From contig JAJYEJ010000005.1 in assembly GCA_021785805.1 (NCBI GenBank), positions 1 to 32,042 on the forward strand: 32,042 nt of DNA, written 5' to 3'. Shown here one piece after another: positions 16,278 through 25,647 of this stretch. Position 1 is the stretch's first letter, and the number at the start of each line of letters is the position of its first letter. The stretch comes from Microcaldota archaeon. Lineage in GTDB: Archaea; Micrarchaeota; Micrarchaeia; Micrarchaeales; Micrarchaeaceae. Position numbers and translations under genes: made by a program. The notes beneath the pieces were generated by a model. That model did no database searches, was not told the origin of the DNA, and saw nothing but the letters and a program-made list of their open reading frames with translations.

Positions 16278-16943
16278 ATGCCAAGGGTAGAAGAGCTTTT
16301 TCCCGGAGTATACACGATAGACGGTAAGCTTGCCACCCTGAACCTCGTGAAGGGAAGGAAAGCGTACACCGAGGATCTCGTCAGGGTAGCTAACGCCGAG
16401 TACCGGATGTGGACTCCGTATAGGAGCAAGCTTTCCGCCGCGATAGCGAATGGAATGAGGAACATGGGGATTAAGGAGGGCAGTGCGGTGCTCTATCTGG
16501 GAGCCGCCAACGGGACAACCGCAAGCCACGTCAGCGACATAGTCGGAAGCGGCGGAAGGGTATACTGTGTCGAGATGTCGGAGCGGAGCATGAGGGACCT
16601 TATCAGGGTATGCGAGACGAGAGGGAACATGTTGCCTATACTCGCAGACGCGGGGGACATCGGAATCTACAGGGATATAATAACGGAAAAGTGCGACGTT
16701 ATATACCAGGATGTGTCCGCAAGGAACCAGGCGCAGATACTGAACCTGAACAGCACATTGCTGAAGACTAACGGATTAGCCTATTTCGCGATAAAGTCGC
16801 AGAGCATAGATATATCAATGAAGCCGGAGGATATCTACAGGAGGGAGTTGAACGAGACGGGGAAGTATTTCGATACGATTGAAAAGCTTAGCCTTGAGCC
16901 CTACGACAGCATGCACCTGTTCACAGTGCTGAAGAAGAGGTAA
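16278..16943 (+). CDS. flpA: fibrillarin-like rRNA/tRNA 2'-O-methyltransferase
   Basis: RSKLSAAIANGMRNMGIKEGSAVLYLGAANGTTASHVSDIVG..VYCVEMSERSMRDLI..CDVIYQDVSARNQAQI..KSQSID. Confidence 0.9.
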   Translation: MPRVEELFPGVYTIDGKLATLNLVKGRKAYTEDLVRVANAEYRMWTPYRSKLSAAIANGMRNMGIKEGSAVLYLGAANGTTASHVSDIVGSGGRVYCVEMSERSMRDLIRVCETRGNMLPILADAGDIGIYRDIITEKCDVIYQDVSARNQAQILNLNSTLLKTNGLAYFAIKSQSIDISMKPEDIYRRELNETGKYFDTIEKLSLEPYDSMHLFTVLKKR

Positions 16944-16947
16944 GGCC

Positions 16948-17319
16948 ATGCTTGTCCTTATAGACACCAGCTCGTTGGTCTATGGATTCGCCAACAGGAA
17001 GGACGCGATAGGCATAGTGGCGAGGGAGTTCCCAAGTTGCAAAATCGAACTTTCAAGAGGAATCTTAAGGGAATTGAATGGCATAGCGGAAAACAGGGGA
17101 AAGAGGGGCGCAGCGGCAAAAGCGGCACTCTTAGCAATAAACTTTAAAAGGATTGTTATCAATAAGGATAACACGGATGTTGATTCCTGGCTATTAAGCA
17201 GAGCTGTATCTTTGGATGGTGACTGTGTAGTCATAACTAACGACAGCGAACTGAAGGCAAGGCTTAAGGCAAATGGAGCAGGATCCCTACGGTTGACAAG
17301 GGAGGGAATCCTCAGATGA
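16948..17319 (+). CDS. PIN-domain protein (FCF1/COG1412-like)
   Basis: LVLIDTSSLVYGF..VVITNDSELKARLK; located directly upstream of rpo7. Confidence 0.75.
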   Translation: MLVLIDTSSLVYGFANRKDAIGIVAREFPSCKIELSRGILRELNGIAENRGKRGAAAKAALLAINFKRIVINKDNTDVDSWLLSRAVSLDGDCVVITNDSELKARLKANGAGSLRLTREGILR

Positions 17320-17347
17320 CAGCAGGATTCATAATGGAGATAACTTC

Positions 17348-17968
17348 ATGTTTTATGGTGAGGCATTGTACAAGATATACTCTGTATCAGACATGTTCAA
17401 GATGTCGCCAGAGCACTTTGGCGACAACATAAGCGAGGTAGCTTCAGAGGTACTGCAAAGGAGGTACGAGGGGGCTATAGACAAGGATGTCGGGGTGGTG
17501 GTTGCGATATTCAACGTGAGAGATATAAGCGACGGGATAATATATCCGGGGGATCCCGCTACGCACCACAATGTTGACTTTGATATGCTGACATACATGC
17601 CGGCAGTCGATGAGGTAGTATCCGGGGAAGTATCCGAGCTCGTCGAGTTCGGAGCGTTCGTCAGGATAGGCCCTATGGAAGGACTCGTGCACGTATCGCA
17701 GATCGCAGGGGAATTCCTCTCTTTCGATAAGAAGGTCCCGGCTTTCATATCGAAGAAGAGCGGGAAGAATCTCAAGAAGGGAGACGACGTGCTTGCAAAG
17801 ATATCCACAGTCAGCATGAAGAAGACCGTGAAGGACTCGAAGATAGCGCTTACCATGAAACCTGACGGATTGGGCAAGACAGAGTGGATATCGCAGGAAG
17901 GCAAGGGCAGGAAGAGGGAGGCTGGCGAACGAAGAGGGAAGGGAGGAAGCGGAAGATCAAGGAGGTAA
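17348..17968 (+). CDS. rpoE: DNA-directed RNA polymerase subunit E' (Rpo7)
   Basis: N-terminal Rpo7 domain plus S1-like VDEVVSGEVSELVEFGAFVRIGPMEGLVHVSQI. Confidence 0.92.
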   Translation: MFYGEALYKIYSVSDMFKMSPEHFGDNISEVASEVLQRRYEGAIDKDVGVVVAIFNVRDISDGIIYPGDPATHHNVDFDMLTYMPAVDEVVSGEVSELVEFGAFVRIGPMEGLVHVSQIAGEFLSFDKKVPAFISKKSGKNLKKGDDVLAKISTVSMKKTVKDSKIALTMKPDGLGKTEWISQEGKGRKREAGERRGKGGSGRSRR

Positions 17969-18011
17969 GATGCAGTAGGCGGGAAGATAACGATTAGGAA
18001 TTAGTGATATC

Positions 18012-18203
18012 ATGGAAGGGAAGGTATGCAAGGCATGCAGGATAATAATAACGCATGGCGAGAAATGCCCGCTGTGCGGATCGGAGGACCTTACCAGCAA
18101 GTGGAGCAGTTATGTGGTGGTCCTGAATGCGGAGAAGTCGGCTATAGCGAAGAAGCTTGACCTCAAGGTGAACAGCACCTTCGCGCTCAACATCAAGTCC
18201 TGA
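18012..18203 (+). CDS. spt4: transcription elongation factor Spt4 (RpoE'')
   Basis: CKACRIIIT..CPLCGSEDLTSKWSSYVVVLNAEKSAIAKKL zinc protein downstream of rpoE. Confidence 0.92.
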   Translation: MEGKVCKACRIIITHGEKCPLCGSEDLTSKWSSYVVVLNAEKSAIAKKLDLKVNSTFALNIKS

Positions 18204-18350
18204 CCCCGAATCGGTCCAGAAAATCTACGCCAGACCTGCAGAATCGTGCCACCGACAGCGAACGTTGCTTACGCAGGAGTGTGGTCTCGTATATCCTGTT
18301 CGCATACGCCCTGCAAGCTCTGTGAAGTTAGGGATATTCAGCTATCGTCT

Positions 18351-18689
18351 TCATTTAAGCTCTACCTCGATCCCCCCAACTTTAGAGGCGGCAAAATTAT
18401 AGATTATCGCGGATATCACACCGAATACGAAGCCCGATATGGCTCCGGCTATAGGCCCTAATATTATAAAGACTATCGCGCCTATTATGCCGAGCCCGCC
18501 GCCAGGAAAGATACCTAGGCTGGTTACCGAGCCTGCCAACAAGATGAAGAGAGCCACTAAAAGCCCATAAATAAAGCCTATTATGGCATAAATAAGTGCC
18601 ATGATCTTCGCATACGACACAACTCCTATGCTTTTTACTACGCTCATCTTTTGGTCCGCCATGGTATTACCGGTTCCATATGGCGGCAT
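18351..18689 (-). CDS. small multi-TM membrane protein
   Basis: IMALIYAIIGFIYGLLVALFILLAGSV..IIGAIVFIILGPIAGAISGFVFGVISAIIYNFAASKVGG. Confidence 0.75.
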   Translation of the reverse strand: MPPYGTGNTMADQKMSVVKSIGVVSYAKIMALIYAIIGFIYGLLVALFILLAGSVTSLGIFPGGGLGIIGAIVFIILGPIAGAISGFVFGVISAIIYNFAASKVGGIEVELK

Positions 18690-18920
18690 AACCTTAAAAC
18701 CCTTGCGACTAGGGAATTCAGCATGAGGCTGCAGGAAGTGCCGTATTGCAACAGCAGCTCCGCTAACTTTCTGGGCACATGTTTCAACCGTGAACGGCGT
18801 TCTGCCGCAGGTTTCCTATCGATGGCAAAGGAGTAGAATGTTTTCGGTTAACAGCGCTTCTGGGAAGGTTTATGGAGTTTAACGCCTTGGATCGAACTAC
18901 GCTACATAGTAAAATGAAAG

Positions 18921-18992
18921 TGGGCCCGAGGAGAATCGAACTCCTGATCTTCACGTTGTCAACGTGACGTCTTACCATTCGACTACGAGCCC
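18921..18992 (-). tRNA. tRNA-Val(GAC)
   Basis: Minus strand GGGCTCGTAGTCGAATGGTAAGACGTCACGTTGACAACGTGAAGATCAGGAGTTCGATTCTCCTCGGGCCCA; anticodon loop TTGACAA. Confidence 0.88.
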
Positions 18993-18998
18993 CCATTA

Positions 18999-19889
18999 TC
19001 ACAAATCGATTTGCATTCCATCCTTTGCAAGTACCGAATTATTAAAGATTTCCTTAGCCTCTTTCAGGAGAGGCGCAGCATCCGGGTACCTTGCGCTGGT
19101 GTGGAACAGTATGAGTTTCTTCACCATAGCCTTCTTTGCTATTCCGGCGGCTTCTACAGCTGTTGAGTGCATCCTCTCCTTCGCGACATCCCTCAAGGTA
19201 TCGGAGAAGGCGGATTCGTGTATCAATATGTCAGCATCCTTCGATACTGACACTGTGGTGGCGCACGGTCTCGTGTCAGTCGCGTAGACCACCTTCCTCC
19301 CTGGAACGCGGTTCGACACGTCCTTGAGCCTTATCGTCTTCTTCCCCGCCTTGATGAAGCCTCTTTTTGCAAGGGTCGAGAACATTGCCCCCTTTATCCC
19401 AAGCCTGTTGCACTTCTCCTTCAGGAAATGGACCTTGTCGTCCTCTTTGAAGACATACCCGTATGTGTCTAACGAGTGATTAAGCCTGAATGCGCTTATG
19501 GTGTAGCCTTTGCCCTTTGTCACCACTCCGGTTCCTATTCCCTGTATTATTATCGGGTAGTTTATTATCGCCTCGTCGAAGGTCAGCAGGACCTTCACCT
19601 TATTCTCCTCCCCCTTAGGCACGTATATGCGGAGCGGTGTCGTCCTCTTCGCTATCCCGAGCGTCCGGATCAGCCCCGCAATGCCTATGAAGTGGTCGCC
19701 GTGCATGTGCGTTATGAATATGCTCTTTATCCGCCATGGATTGAGCGCGAATCTCAGGAACTGGCGCTGTGTCCCCTCACCGCAGTCCAGCAGGAACGTC
19801 TCACCCTCGTACTCAAGGGCTACGCTAGGCAGGTTCCTGTCTTTAGTGGGAACCGATCCGGCCGTCCCTAGGAATGTAAGCCTGAACAT
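18999..19889 (-). CDS. rnz: ribonuclease Z
   Basis: FLGTAGSVPTKDRNLPSVALEYEGETFLLDCGEGTQRQF, FITHMHGDHFIGIAGL, ATDTRPC, HESAFSD. Confidence 0.93.
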   Translation of the reverse strand: MFRLTFLGTAGSVPTKDRNLPSVALEYEGETFLLDCGEGTQRQFLRFALNPWRIKSIFITHMHGDHFIGIAGLIRTLGIAKRTTPLRIYVPKGEENKVKVLLTFDEAIINYPIIIQGIGTGVVTKGKGYTISAFRLNHSLDTYGYVFKEDDKVHFLKEKCNRLGIKGAMFSTLAKRGFIKAGKKTIRLKDVSNRVPGRKVVYATDTRPCATTVSVSKDADILIHESAFSDTLRDVAKERMHSTAVEAAGIAKKAMVKKLILFHTSARYPDAAPLLKEAKEIFNNSVLAKDGMQIDL

Positions 19890-19893
19890 GATA

Positions 19894-21027
19894 TCACTGC
19901 AACTCTATAGTTATCGTCTTTTCCTTCAGATCAACATCATCTATAACTAATCCAGGAAACATCTTCTTAAGCTCTTCCTTTGTCGGCTTCCTGGTAGCTC
20001 TTGCATACTCTATCAGCTTGTTCACCATGCCCATATTCCTGAATATTGCTTCGCCTGCGGTCTTATTTGCTGCTATTTGGGAGTCCATTTCACTAAGTAT
20101 AGATTCTTGTTTTGCTATGCTGGACTCTATCTCTTCCTCCTTTGCGCTCTTGACATTCTTGGCGACTCGCGACATCTCCTCGTGGCTGAGTATATCCAGG
20201 ACTTCCTGGATGTCCCTGTGCCTTTCCGCGACAAGTCCCGGATGGGACTTATCCATATCGTACAATGAGTAATCGGCAGCCTTCCCTTCGAGGTCGCGGT
20301 ATAATACAGGCTCATGTTCAGTGATATATCCTGTGACCTTTTCTACGCGATCCAGTATGCGGCTGAGTTCTTCCTTGGTGATTTCGGATACAGGGGTCTG
20401 TCTGTCTACGCCAAGGCTGTCCAGCACTTCTGCCACGTATATCGTCCCTATGCCCAGCGCTCTCGAAAGCGCCTGGTAGATGTTCTGCTTCGCCGCTACG
20501 GCGGCTTCTAGCTGCTCGCTCACGGCCTTCTTGTCAAAGCCTTGCGCATGCACAGCCATCGCAGTGCCTTTCGGGTTGATGTACTGCTCGCCTGGCCTGA
20601 TCTTTCTATCCTTGAAATCATGCACCTTGTATGCGAGGAGTATCTTCATGCTTCCATCGGATACCACGAGGTTGCCCTTTCCGAACATCTCGATTATCAA
20701 GTTGACTGTGCTGTCGCCCTTGCGCATCCTTATTGTGACTACCCTGTCTATGCCCTGCTGCTCCAATGCTTCTATTGAGAATCCGGTTATCTGCTTCCTT
20801 ACAGCTATGGAGAAATTGCTCGGATTGTCACCCTTCTCGACATACTGCGTCAGATTCATCGTCTTGGTAAGGTCGATGATCAGGTCTTCCTGCAATCCCC
20901 TCTTGCTGAGCCTCAGCCTGAATATGTTCTCGTCAATCTCGTAGAACTTGTCCACGTAGAGCCCGGGAAGCTTCTGCCTGAGTTCGTTTACTAGGGCTGC
21001 GAGCTCCAGTGCAGTTATCTCCCTCAA
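19894..21027 (-). CDS. NFACT-N (RqcH/Rqc2-like) protein lacking NFACT-R
   Basis: ELAALVNELRQKLPGLYVDKFYEIDENIFRLRLSKRG..RPGEQYINPKG; ends ..KKMFPGLVIDDVDLKEKTITIELQ. Confidence 0.8.
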   Translation of the reverse strand: MREITALELAALVNELRQKLPGLYVDKFYEIDENIFRLRLSKRGLQEDLIIDLTKTMNLTQYVEKGDNPSNFSIAVRKQITGFSIEALEQQGIDRVVTIRMRKGDSTVNLIIEMFGKGNLVVSDGSMKILLAYKVHDFKDRKIRPGEQYINPKGTAMAVHAQGFDKKAVSEQLEAAVAAKQNIYQALSRALGIGTIYVAEVLDSLGVDRQTPVSEITKEELSRILDRVEKVTGYITEHEPVLYRDLEGKAADYSLYDMDKSHPGLVAERHRDIQEVLDILSHEEMSRVAKNVKSAKEEEIESSIAKQESILSEMDSQIAANKTAGEAIFRNMGMVNKLIEYARATRKPTKEELKKMFPGLVIDDVDLKEKTITIELQ

Positions 21028-21028
21028 C

Positions 21029-21826
21029 TCAACGACCTTTCAGCTTCTTCAATCCTTCCTCCCTGGTGATCGCAGAGAAGGACTTTGCCACCTTCAGGGC
21101 ATGGTCGGTGGAGTTGTTCTCGAATGCTGTGCCTACGTGCACCGCGTCTGCACCGCTCTGGTATGCGTCGCGGAGTGACTTCGGCGTGTTGACCCCTCCG
21201 GACACTATGAATGGGACGGTTATCTGGGACCTGACGGCGCGTATCATCTCCTTTGGGATAGGACCTGAGCCCTGGAGCTTCGGGTTCGATCCAGTATCGG
21301 TTATTATGAACCTGTTGCCGAGGTACTCCCCAGCCAGGGCGAGAGCCGCGGCTATCTTCGGCTTTTCCCTTGGGACCAGGTTGGCGTCGCCTACCCATCC
21401 CGCTGTCCCTCCGGGGTGTATCAGTATATAGCCTACAGGCAGTGGCTCGACGTTAGATGCCTTGATTATAGGAGCCGCAAGCGCCTGGGCCTGCGTTATC
21501 CAGTAGGTGTTCCTCGCATTTAGCACCGACATGAAGTATATCGCATCCGCATTCTTCGTCACCGTGGCTATGTTGCCCGGAAACAGAACAAGAGGGACAT
21601 CTATCTGCTCCTTTATCATCTTGGCAGTAACGTCAAGAAGCTCCCCCTGGACGCCTGTACTGCCCCCCAGGAGCACTATGTCCACTCCGCCATCCACAAC
21701 CGCCTTTGCAGTCTTGACCGCTACCTCGTTGCTCTTGTAGTCCATCGGGTCTATAAGGCTGAATAGCATCGCCCCCTTCGACTCCAGAGTCTCGTGAATG
21801 TAGAGTTCTACCTTTCCCTTTTTCAT
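21029..21826 (-). CDS. geranylgeranylglyceryl phosphate synthase
   Basis: ID..VDIVLLGGSTGVQGELL, VPLVLFPGN, YILIHPGGTAGWVGDANLVPR, YLGNRFIITDTGSNP, VPFIVSGGVNTPKSL, GADAVHVGTAFE. Confidence 0.93.
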   Translation of the reverse strand: MKKGKVELYIHETLESKGAMLFSLIDPMDYKSNEVAVKTAKAVVDGGVDIVLLGGSTGVQGELLDVTAKMIKEQIDVPLVLFPGNIATVTKNADAIYFMSVLNARNTYWITQAQALAAPIIKASNVEPLPVGYILIHPGGTAGWVGDANLVPREKPKIAAALALAGEYLGNRFIITDTGSNPKLQGSGPIPKEMIRAVRSQITVPFIVSGGVNTPKSLRDAYQSGADAVHVGTAFENNSTDHALKVAKSFSAITREEGLKKLKGR

Positions 21827-21908
21827 AAAATCATTCTTTATGCGATATTAAGGTTTAAATATGCTCATTCCGATAGCAAAGCGCTTAAAGGTTTTGTAGC
21901 GGGATTGC

Positions 21909-22097
21909 ATGCGCGCAATGGTACTTGGCGGATACGGCGGCATCGATAGGATGCCTCTAATCCAGGGGGAGTTGAAGAAACCGAAACCCTCAAGGAACCA
22001 GACACGTATAAGGGTGGCAGCCCCTGAAGACGACGTAAGACGCCGTGCAAACTGTGCAGTTGCCATTGAAGAGGGGACCATACGGGTGACGTCATGA
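21909..22097 (+). pseudogene. possible N-terminal remnant of a zinc-type alcohol dehydrogenase/quinone oxidoreductase
   Basis: MRAMVLGGYGGIDRMPLIQGELKKPKPSRNQTRIRVAA resembles MDR-family N-termini; frame ends after 62 aa. Confidence 0.35.
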
Positions 22098-23518
22098 CTA
22101 CCAATCATAGCCACCCTGGAAGCCAACACGATTTATCGGCGGAAGGACGTCACAGACTCTCACGTAGATACATTCCTGATAAGATGCGTACCGTAGCGCA
22201 GGTGCTTTACGGATACTCGGAAGATGTTGGCCGAGGTGGGCTGTCGTTTTCCGACTCCGACACCCTGAAGAAGGCGCTGGCCGATTCGATTTTTGTGGCT
22301 TATGGCGCAAGAGACGCCATTCCCGTTAAGATCGCGAAAAGGACCCTGCTGCCAAGCGGCGGGAGGGACAAATCCCGTATATATTTCTCGGCCGATACCG
22401 CCTCCTCGGCGGATGCCTCGTTCATAAACGGTACGATGACGAGGTATCTCGATTACAATGACACCTTTCTTTCGATAGAGGATGCACACCCGTCGGACAA
22501 CATACCGCCGCTCCTTGGCACCGCAGACGCGAGAGGTTTAAGAGGAAAGGATCTCTTAAAGGCGATGAAGGTGGCTTACGAGATCCAGTGCGCGCTGTGC
22601 GATGCGGCATCCCTAAGGGATCGCGGATGGGACCAGGTCACCTATCTGGCGATTTCCTCTGCGGCGGGGGCAGCGTCGCTGCTAGGGCTTGACGAGACCA
22701 GGTTCGTAAATGCGATAAACCTAGCGGTGAGCAACAACATAAGCCTAAGGCAGACCAGAGTCGGAGAGCTGAGCATGTGGAAAGGCTGCACGGCCGGAGA
22801 CGCTACGCGGAACGGGCTGTTCGCCGCTTTGCTTGCTGAAGGGGGCCTCACCGGTCCTTCCGCTGTATTCGAGGGGGAGATGGGCTTCTTCAATCAGGTC
22901 ACCGGGAAGTTCTCCCTCGATCTGGGGAGGAATAGGGTCGGCAGAACCATGATTAAGGAGTACCCGGTCGAGTACCGCGTGAATAGCGCTGTAGAGGCTG
23001 CGCTCGCATTAAGGAAGTTGACAGGAATGAATAACATAAAGAAGGTCGCGGTCGATACGTTCTCTTCGGCGTTGAGGATACTGGTGAAGGATCCTGAGAA
23101 GCTGCGTCCCAAGACGAAGGAGACCGCGGACCACAGCATGCCATACATCATAGCGTACTCCCTGCTCTACGGGGCTCCGGATCTGAACGCATATGGAAGG
23201 AGATACCTGGGCGACAGGCGGATACTTGACCTCATGGGTAAGATGTCGTTCAGCGCTCAAGCCCGCTACGACAGGATATATCCGGATAAGGTACCGGTAA
23301 AGATAACGCTATACTCGGAAGGCAAGAGGTTTGAGGAGGAGGTGCTTGTGCCCAAGGGGCACTACAGGGATCCGTTCTCATGGGAAGATTTAAAGAGGAA
23401 GGGCATGTCTATACTTAATGACGAAGGCGCCGTGGATGATATCATCGATGTGGTCAGGAACATGGATAGGATGGATGCTTCGGAGATACTTGATGTGATG
23501 GCAGATGTCGATTCTTAG
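22094..23518 (+). CDS. prpD: MmgE/PrpD family protein (2-methylcitrate dehydratase-like)
   Basis: ALADSIFVAYGARDA, FINGTMTRYLDYNDTFLSIEDAHPSDNIPPLLGTADARGLRGKDLLKAMKVAYEIQ, MWKGCTAGDATRNGLFAALLAEGGLTGPSAVFEG. Confidence 0.9.
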   Translation: MTTNHSHPGSQHDLSAEGRHRLSRRYIPDKMRTVAQVLYGYSEDVGRGGLSFSDSDTLKKALADSIFVAYGARDAIPVKIAKRTLLPSGGRDKSRIYFSADTASSADASFINGTMTRYLDYNDTFLSIEDAHPSDNIPPLLGTADARGLRGKDLLKAMKVAYEIQCALCDAASLRDRGWDQVTYLAISSAAGAASLLGLDETRFVNAINLAVSNNISLRQTRVGELSMWKGCTAGDATRNGLFAALLAEGGLTGPSAVFEGEMGFFNQVTGKFSLDLGRNRVGRTMIKEYPVEYRVNSAVEAALALRKLTGMNNIKKVAVDTFSSALRILVKDPEKLRPKTKETADHSMPYIIAYSLLYGAPDLNAYGRRYLGDRRILDLMGKMSFSAQARYDRIYPDKVPVKITLYSEGKRFEEEVLVPKGHYRDPFSWEDLKRKGMSILNDEGAVDDIIDVVRNMDRMDASEILDVMADVDS

Positions 23519-24395
23519 AGACAACGTGAACGAAGGGCCGGGTGGGCTGCGAAAACTGATTAAGAGGGGGCAGGTAGTGGCGCCTGGTGTGTTTGACGGG
23601 ATATCGGCACTGCTTGCGCAAAAGGCCGGATTCAAGGCGCTATACTTATCAGGATCCGGGATCGCCGGGAAGTCCGGGCTGCCGGATCTTGGGGTGACCA
23701 CGTTGGGCGAGGTCGCTGAAGACGTGCGGCATATAGTATCAGTATCTAAGCTTCCGGTCATAGTGGACGCCGACACCGGTTTCGGTGAGGCGTTGAACGT
23801 GATAAGGGCAGTAAGGGAGCTTGAAGCCGCAGGCGCAGCTGCGATACATGTAGAGGACCAGGAGATGCCGAAGAAGTGTGGACACCTTTCGGGGAAGAGG
23901 ATCGTACCTATAGAGGAGATGGAAAGGAAGATACGCGCTGCGGTAAGCGCAAGGCGTAACGATGATTTCTTAATCATAGCCCGGACGGATGCGAGGTCTG
24001 CAGAAGGCATCGAAGGCGCGATAGAGAGGGCGAAGGCATATGCAGAGGCAGGAGCCGACGCCATATTCCCGGAGGCATTGGAAAGTAGGGATGAGTTCGC
24101 ACTGTTCGCGAAAAAGGTAAGAAAGCCGCTTATGGCGAACATGACCGAATTCGGGAAGAGCCCGTTGCTGAGCGCCGATGAGCTCGAAAGGATTGGATAC
24201 AGGATCGTTATCTTCCCGCTTACCGCATTCAGGGCGTCCATGCTCGCCATGGAACTGGCATATGGACAGCTATATAGGGACGGGACGCAGAAAAGATTCA
24301 TTGACAGGCTCATGACAAGGGAAGGGTTCTACGGTCTGATAGGCTATCATGCCTATGAGAAGGAGGACATGGAGATCCATGATGATAAATTATAG
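23505..24395 (+). CDS. prpB: methylisocitrate lyase-like (ICL/PEP mutase family)
   Basis: VVAPGVFDGISALLAQKAGFKALYLSGSG, PVIVDADTGFGEALNV, AAIHVEDQEMPKKCGHLSGKRIVP, IIARTDAR. Confidence 0.92.
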   Translation: MSILRDNVNEGPGGLRKLIKRGQVVAPGVFDGISALLAQKAGFKALYLSGSGIAGKSGLPDLGVTTLGEVAEDVRHIVSVSKLPVIVDADTGFGEALNVIRAVRELEAAGAAAIHVEDQEMPKKCGHLSGKRIVPIEEMERKIRAAVSARRNDDFLIIARTDARSAEGIEGAIERAKAYAEAGADAIFPEALESRDEFALFAKKVRKPLMANMTEFGKSPLLSADELERIGYRIVIFPLTAFRASMLAMELAYGQLYRDGTQKRFIDRLMTREGFYGLIGYHAYEKEDMEIHDDKL

Positions 24396-24410
24396 GCAGG
24401 AAATGATTTT

Positions 24411-25487
24411 ATGGCGGAGAATATAACTGTGCCGAAAGGGCTGGCTGATGTCATAGTCGACGAGACTGCGATAGCGTCGACCGACAGTGACGGGAACCTC
24501 ATATACCGCGGATACGTTGCAGAAGAGCTTGCGGAGAAGTCCACCTTCGAACAGGTAGCCTATCTCATAGTATATGGCCATCTCCCGGATAGGGGAGAAC
24601 TGCGCGAGTTCACCTCGTTCCTGAATTCCCATGAAAATGTGACCGGTACAAGAAGGATAATGAGGCTCCTGCCCAAAGACGTCCTTACGATAGACATGCT
24701 CAGGACAGTGGTATCGCTCGTCCCACTTGCAGAGAAGGATAATGACAGGGTGCTATTGGAGATTGCAGCGAAGATGCCACGGATAATATCTGATGGGTAT
24801 AGGCTTACCCGCGGCATGAAGCCGTTCGGGAAGATCCGCGGCTCGTATGCCGAAAAGTTCTACCACCTGCTTACGGGGAGCGTAGACAAGAAGGATGCTA
24901 GATTGTTCGAGGAATTGCTTATCCTCTATATGGAACATGAGTTTAATGCGTCGACCTTCGCGTTGAGGGTTACCGCTTCCACGCTTGCCGACCCCAGGGC
25001 TGCGGTGACAGCTGCGCTGGCGGCCATTAAGGGACCATTGCATGGAGGGGCGAATGCAGAGATTCTTGGCTATCTCCTTTCGCTGAAGTCAAAGGAAGAG
25101 GCAAGGAAATACGTGGACAGGAAGCTGGATAAGAAGGAACTCGTGATGGGATTCGGACACAGGATTTACAAGGCGAAGGATCCGAGGGCGCAGTACCTGA
25201 AGAGGAGGCTCAAGGATCTAGCTTTGGAAAAGGGAGCGGGGCAGCTCTACGAAGTTGCCGTAGCGATAGAGGACGAGATGTGGGAGAAGAAGAACATACC
25301 TGCGAACATGGACTTCTATGCCGCTATATGCATGTACCTGCTAGGCATCGATGGAACATTCAACACGCCGATATTCGCCGCGTCGAGAAGCTTCGGATGG
25401 GCGGCGCACTATCTGGAGCAGGTCTCGGGAAACAAGCTGATACGCCCCAGCTCCAGGTATGTCGGGAAGACAGGACTGCACGTCTGA
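24411..25487 (+). CDS. citrate synthase / 2-methylcitrate synthase
   Basis: YRGYVAEELAEKSTFEQVAYLIVYGHLP, KGPLHGGANAE, GFGHRIYKAKDPRAQYLKRRL, RSFGWAAHYLEQ. Confidence 0.92.
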   Translation: MAENITVPKGLADVIVDETAIASTDSDGNLIYRGYVAEELAEKSTFEQVAYLIVYGHLPDRGELREFTSFLNSHENVTGTRRIMRLLPKDVLTIDMLRTVVSLVPLAEKDNDRVLLEIAAKMPRIISDGYRLTRGMKPFGKIRGSYAEKFYHLLTGSVDKKDARLFEELLILYMEHEFNASTFALRVTASTLADPRAAVTAALAAIKGPLHGGANAEILGYLLSLKSKEEARKYVDRKLDKKELVMGFGHRIYKAKDPRAQYLKRRLKDLALEKGAGQLYEVAVAIEDEMWEKKNIPANMDFYAAICMYLLGIDGTFNTPIFAASRSFGWAAHYLEQVSGNKLIRPSSRYVGKTGLHV

Positions 25488-25509
25488 CCCCATGGGTGTC
25501 GTATAGGAA

Positions 25510-25583
25510 CGCTCCTGCCGGGATTTGAACCCGGATCTCAGGCTCCGCAAGCCCACGTTCTATCCAAGTTATACTACAGGAGC
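25510..25583 (-). tRNA. tRNA-Arg(GCG)
   Basis: Minus strand GCTCCTGTAGTATAACTTGGATAGAACGTGGGCTTGCGGAGCCTGAGATCCGGGTTCAAATCCCGGCAGGAGCG; anticodon loop TTGCGGA. Confidence 0.9.
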
Positions 25584-25647
25584 ACACATACAAATGGTTT
25601 ATTAACCTAACTTATTAAGGTTTATTACTCTTTAGATAGGGGTTCTG

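Noticed and set aside
15730-16529. Minus-strand ORFs opposite the HEPN-like and flpA genes
   Set aside because: Antisense to better supported CDSs; low-complexity Ser/Leu composition.
16278-18203. flpA - PIN - rpo7 - spt4 order as novel
   Set aside because: PIN-rpoE-spt4 clustering is a familiar archaeal arrangement; ordinary housekeeping.
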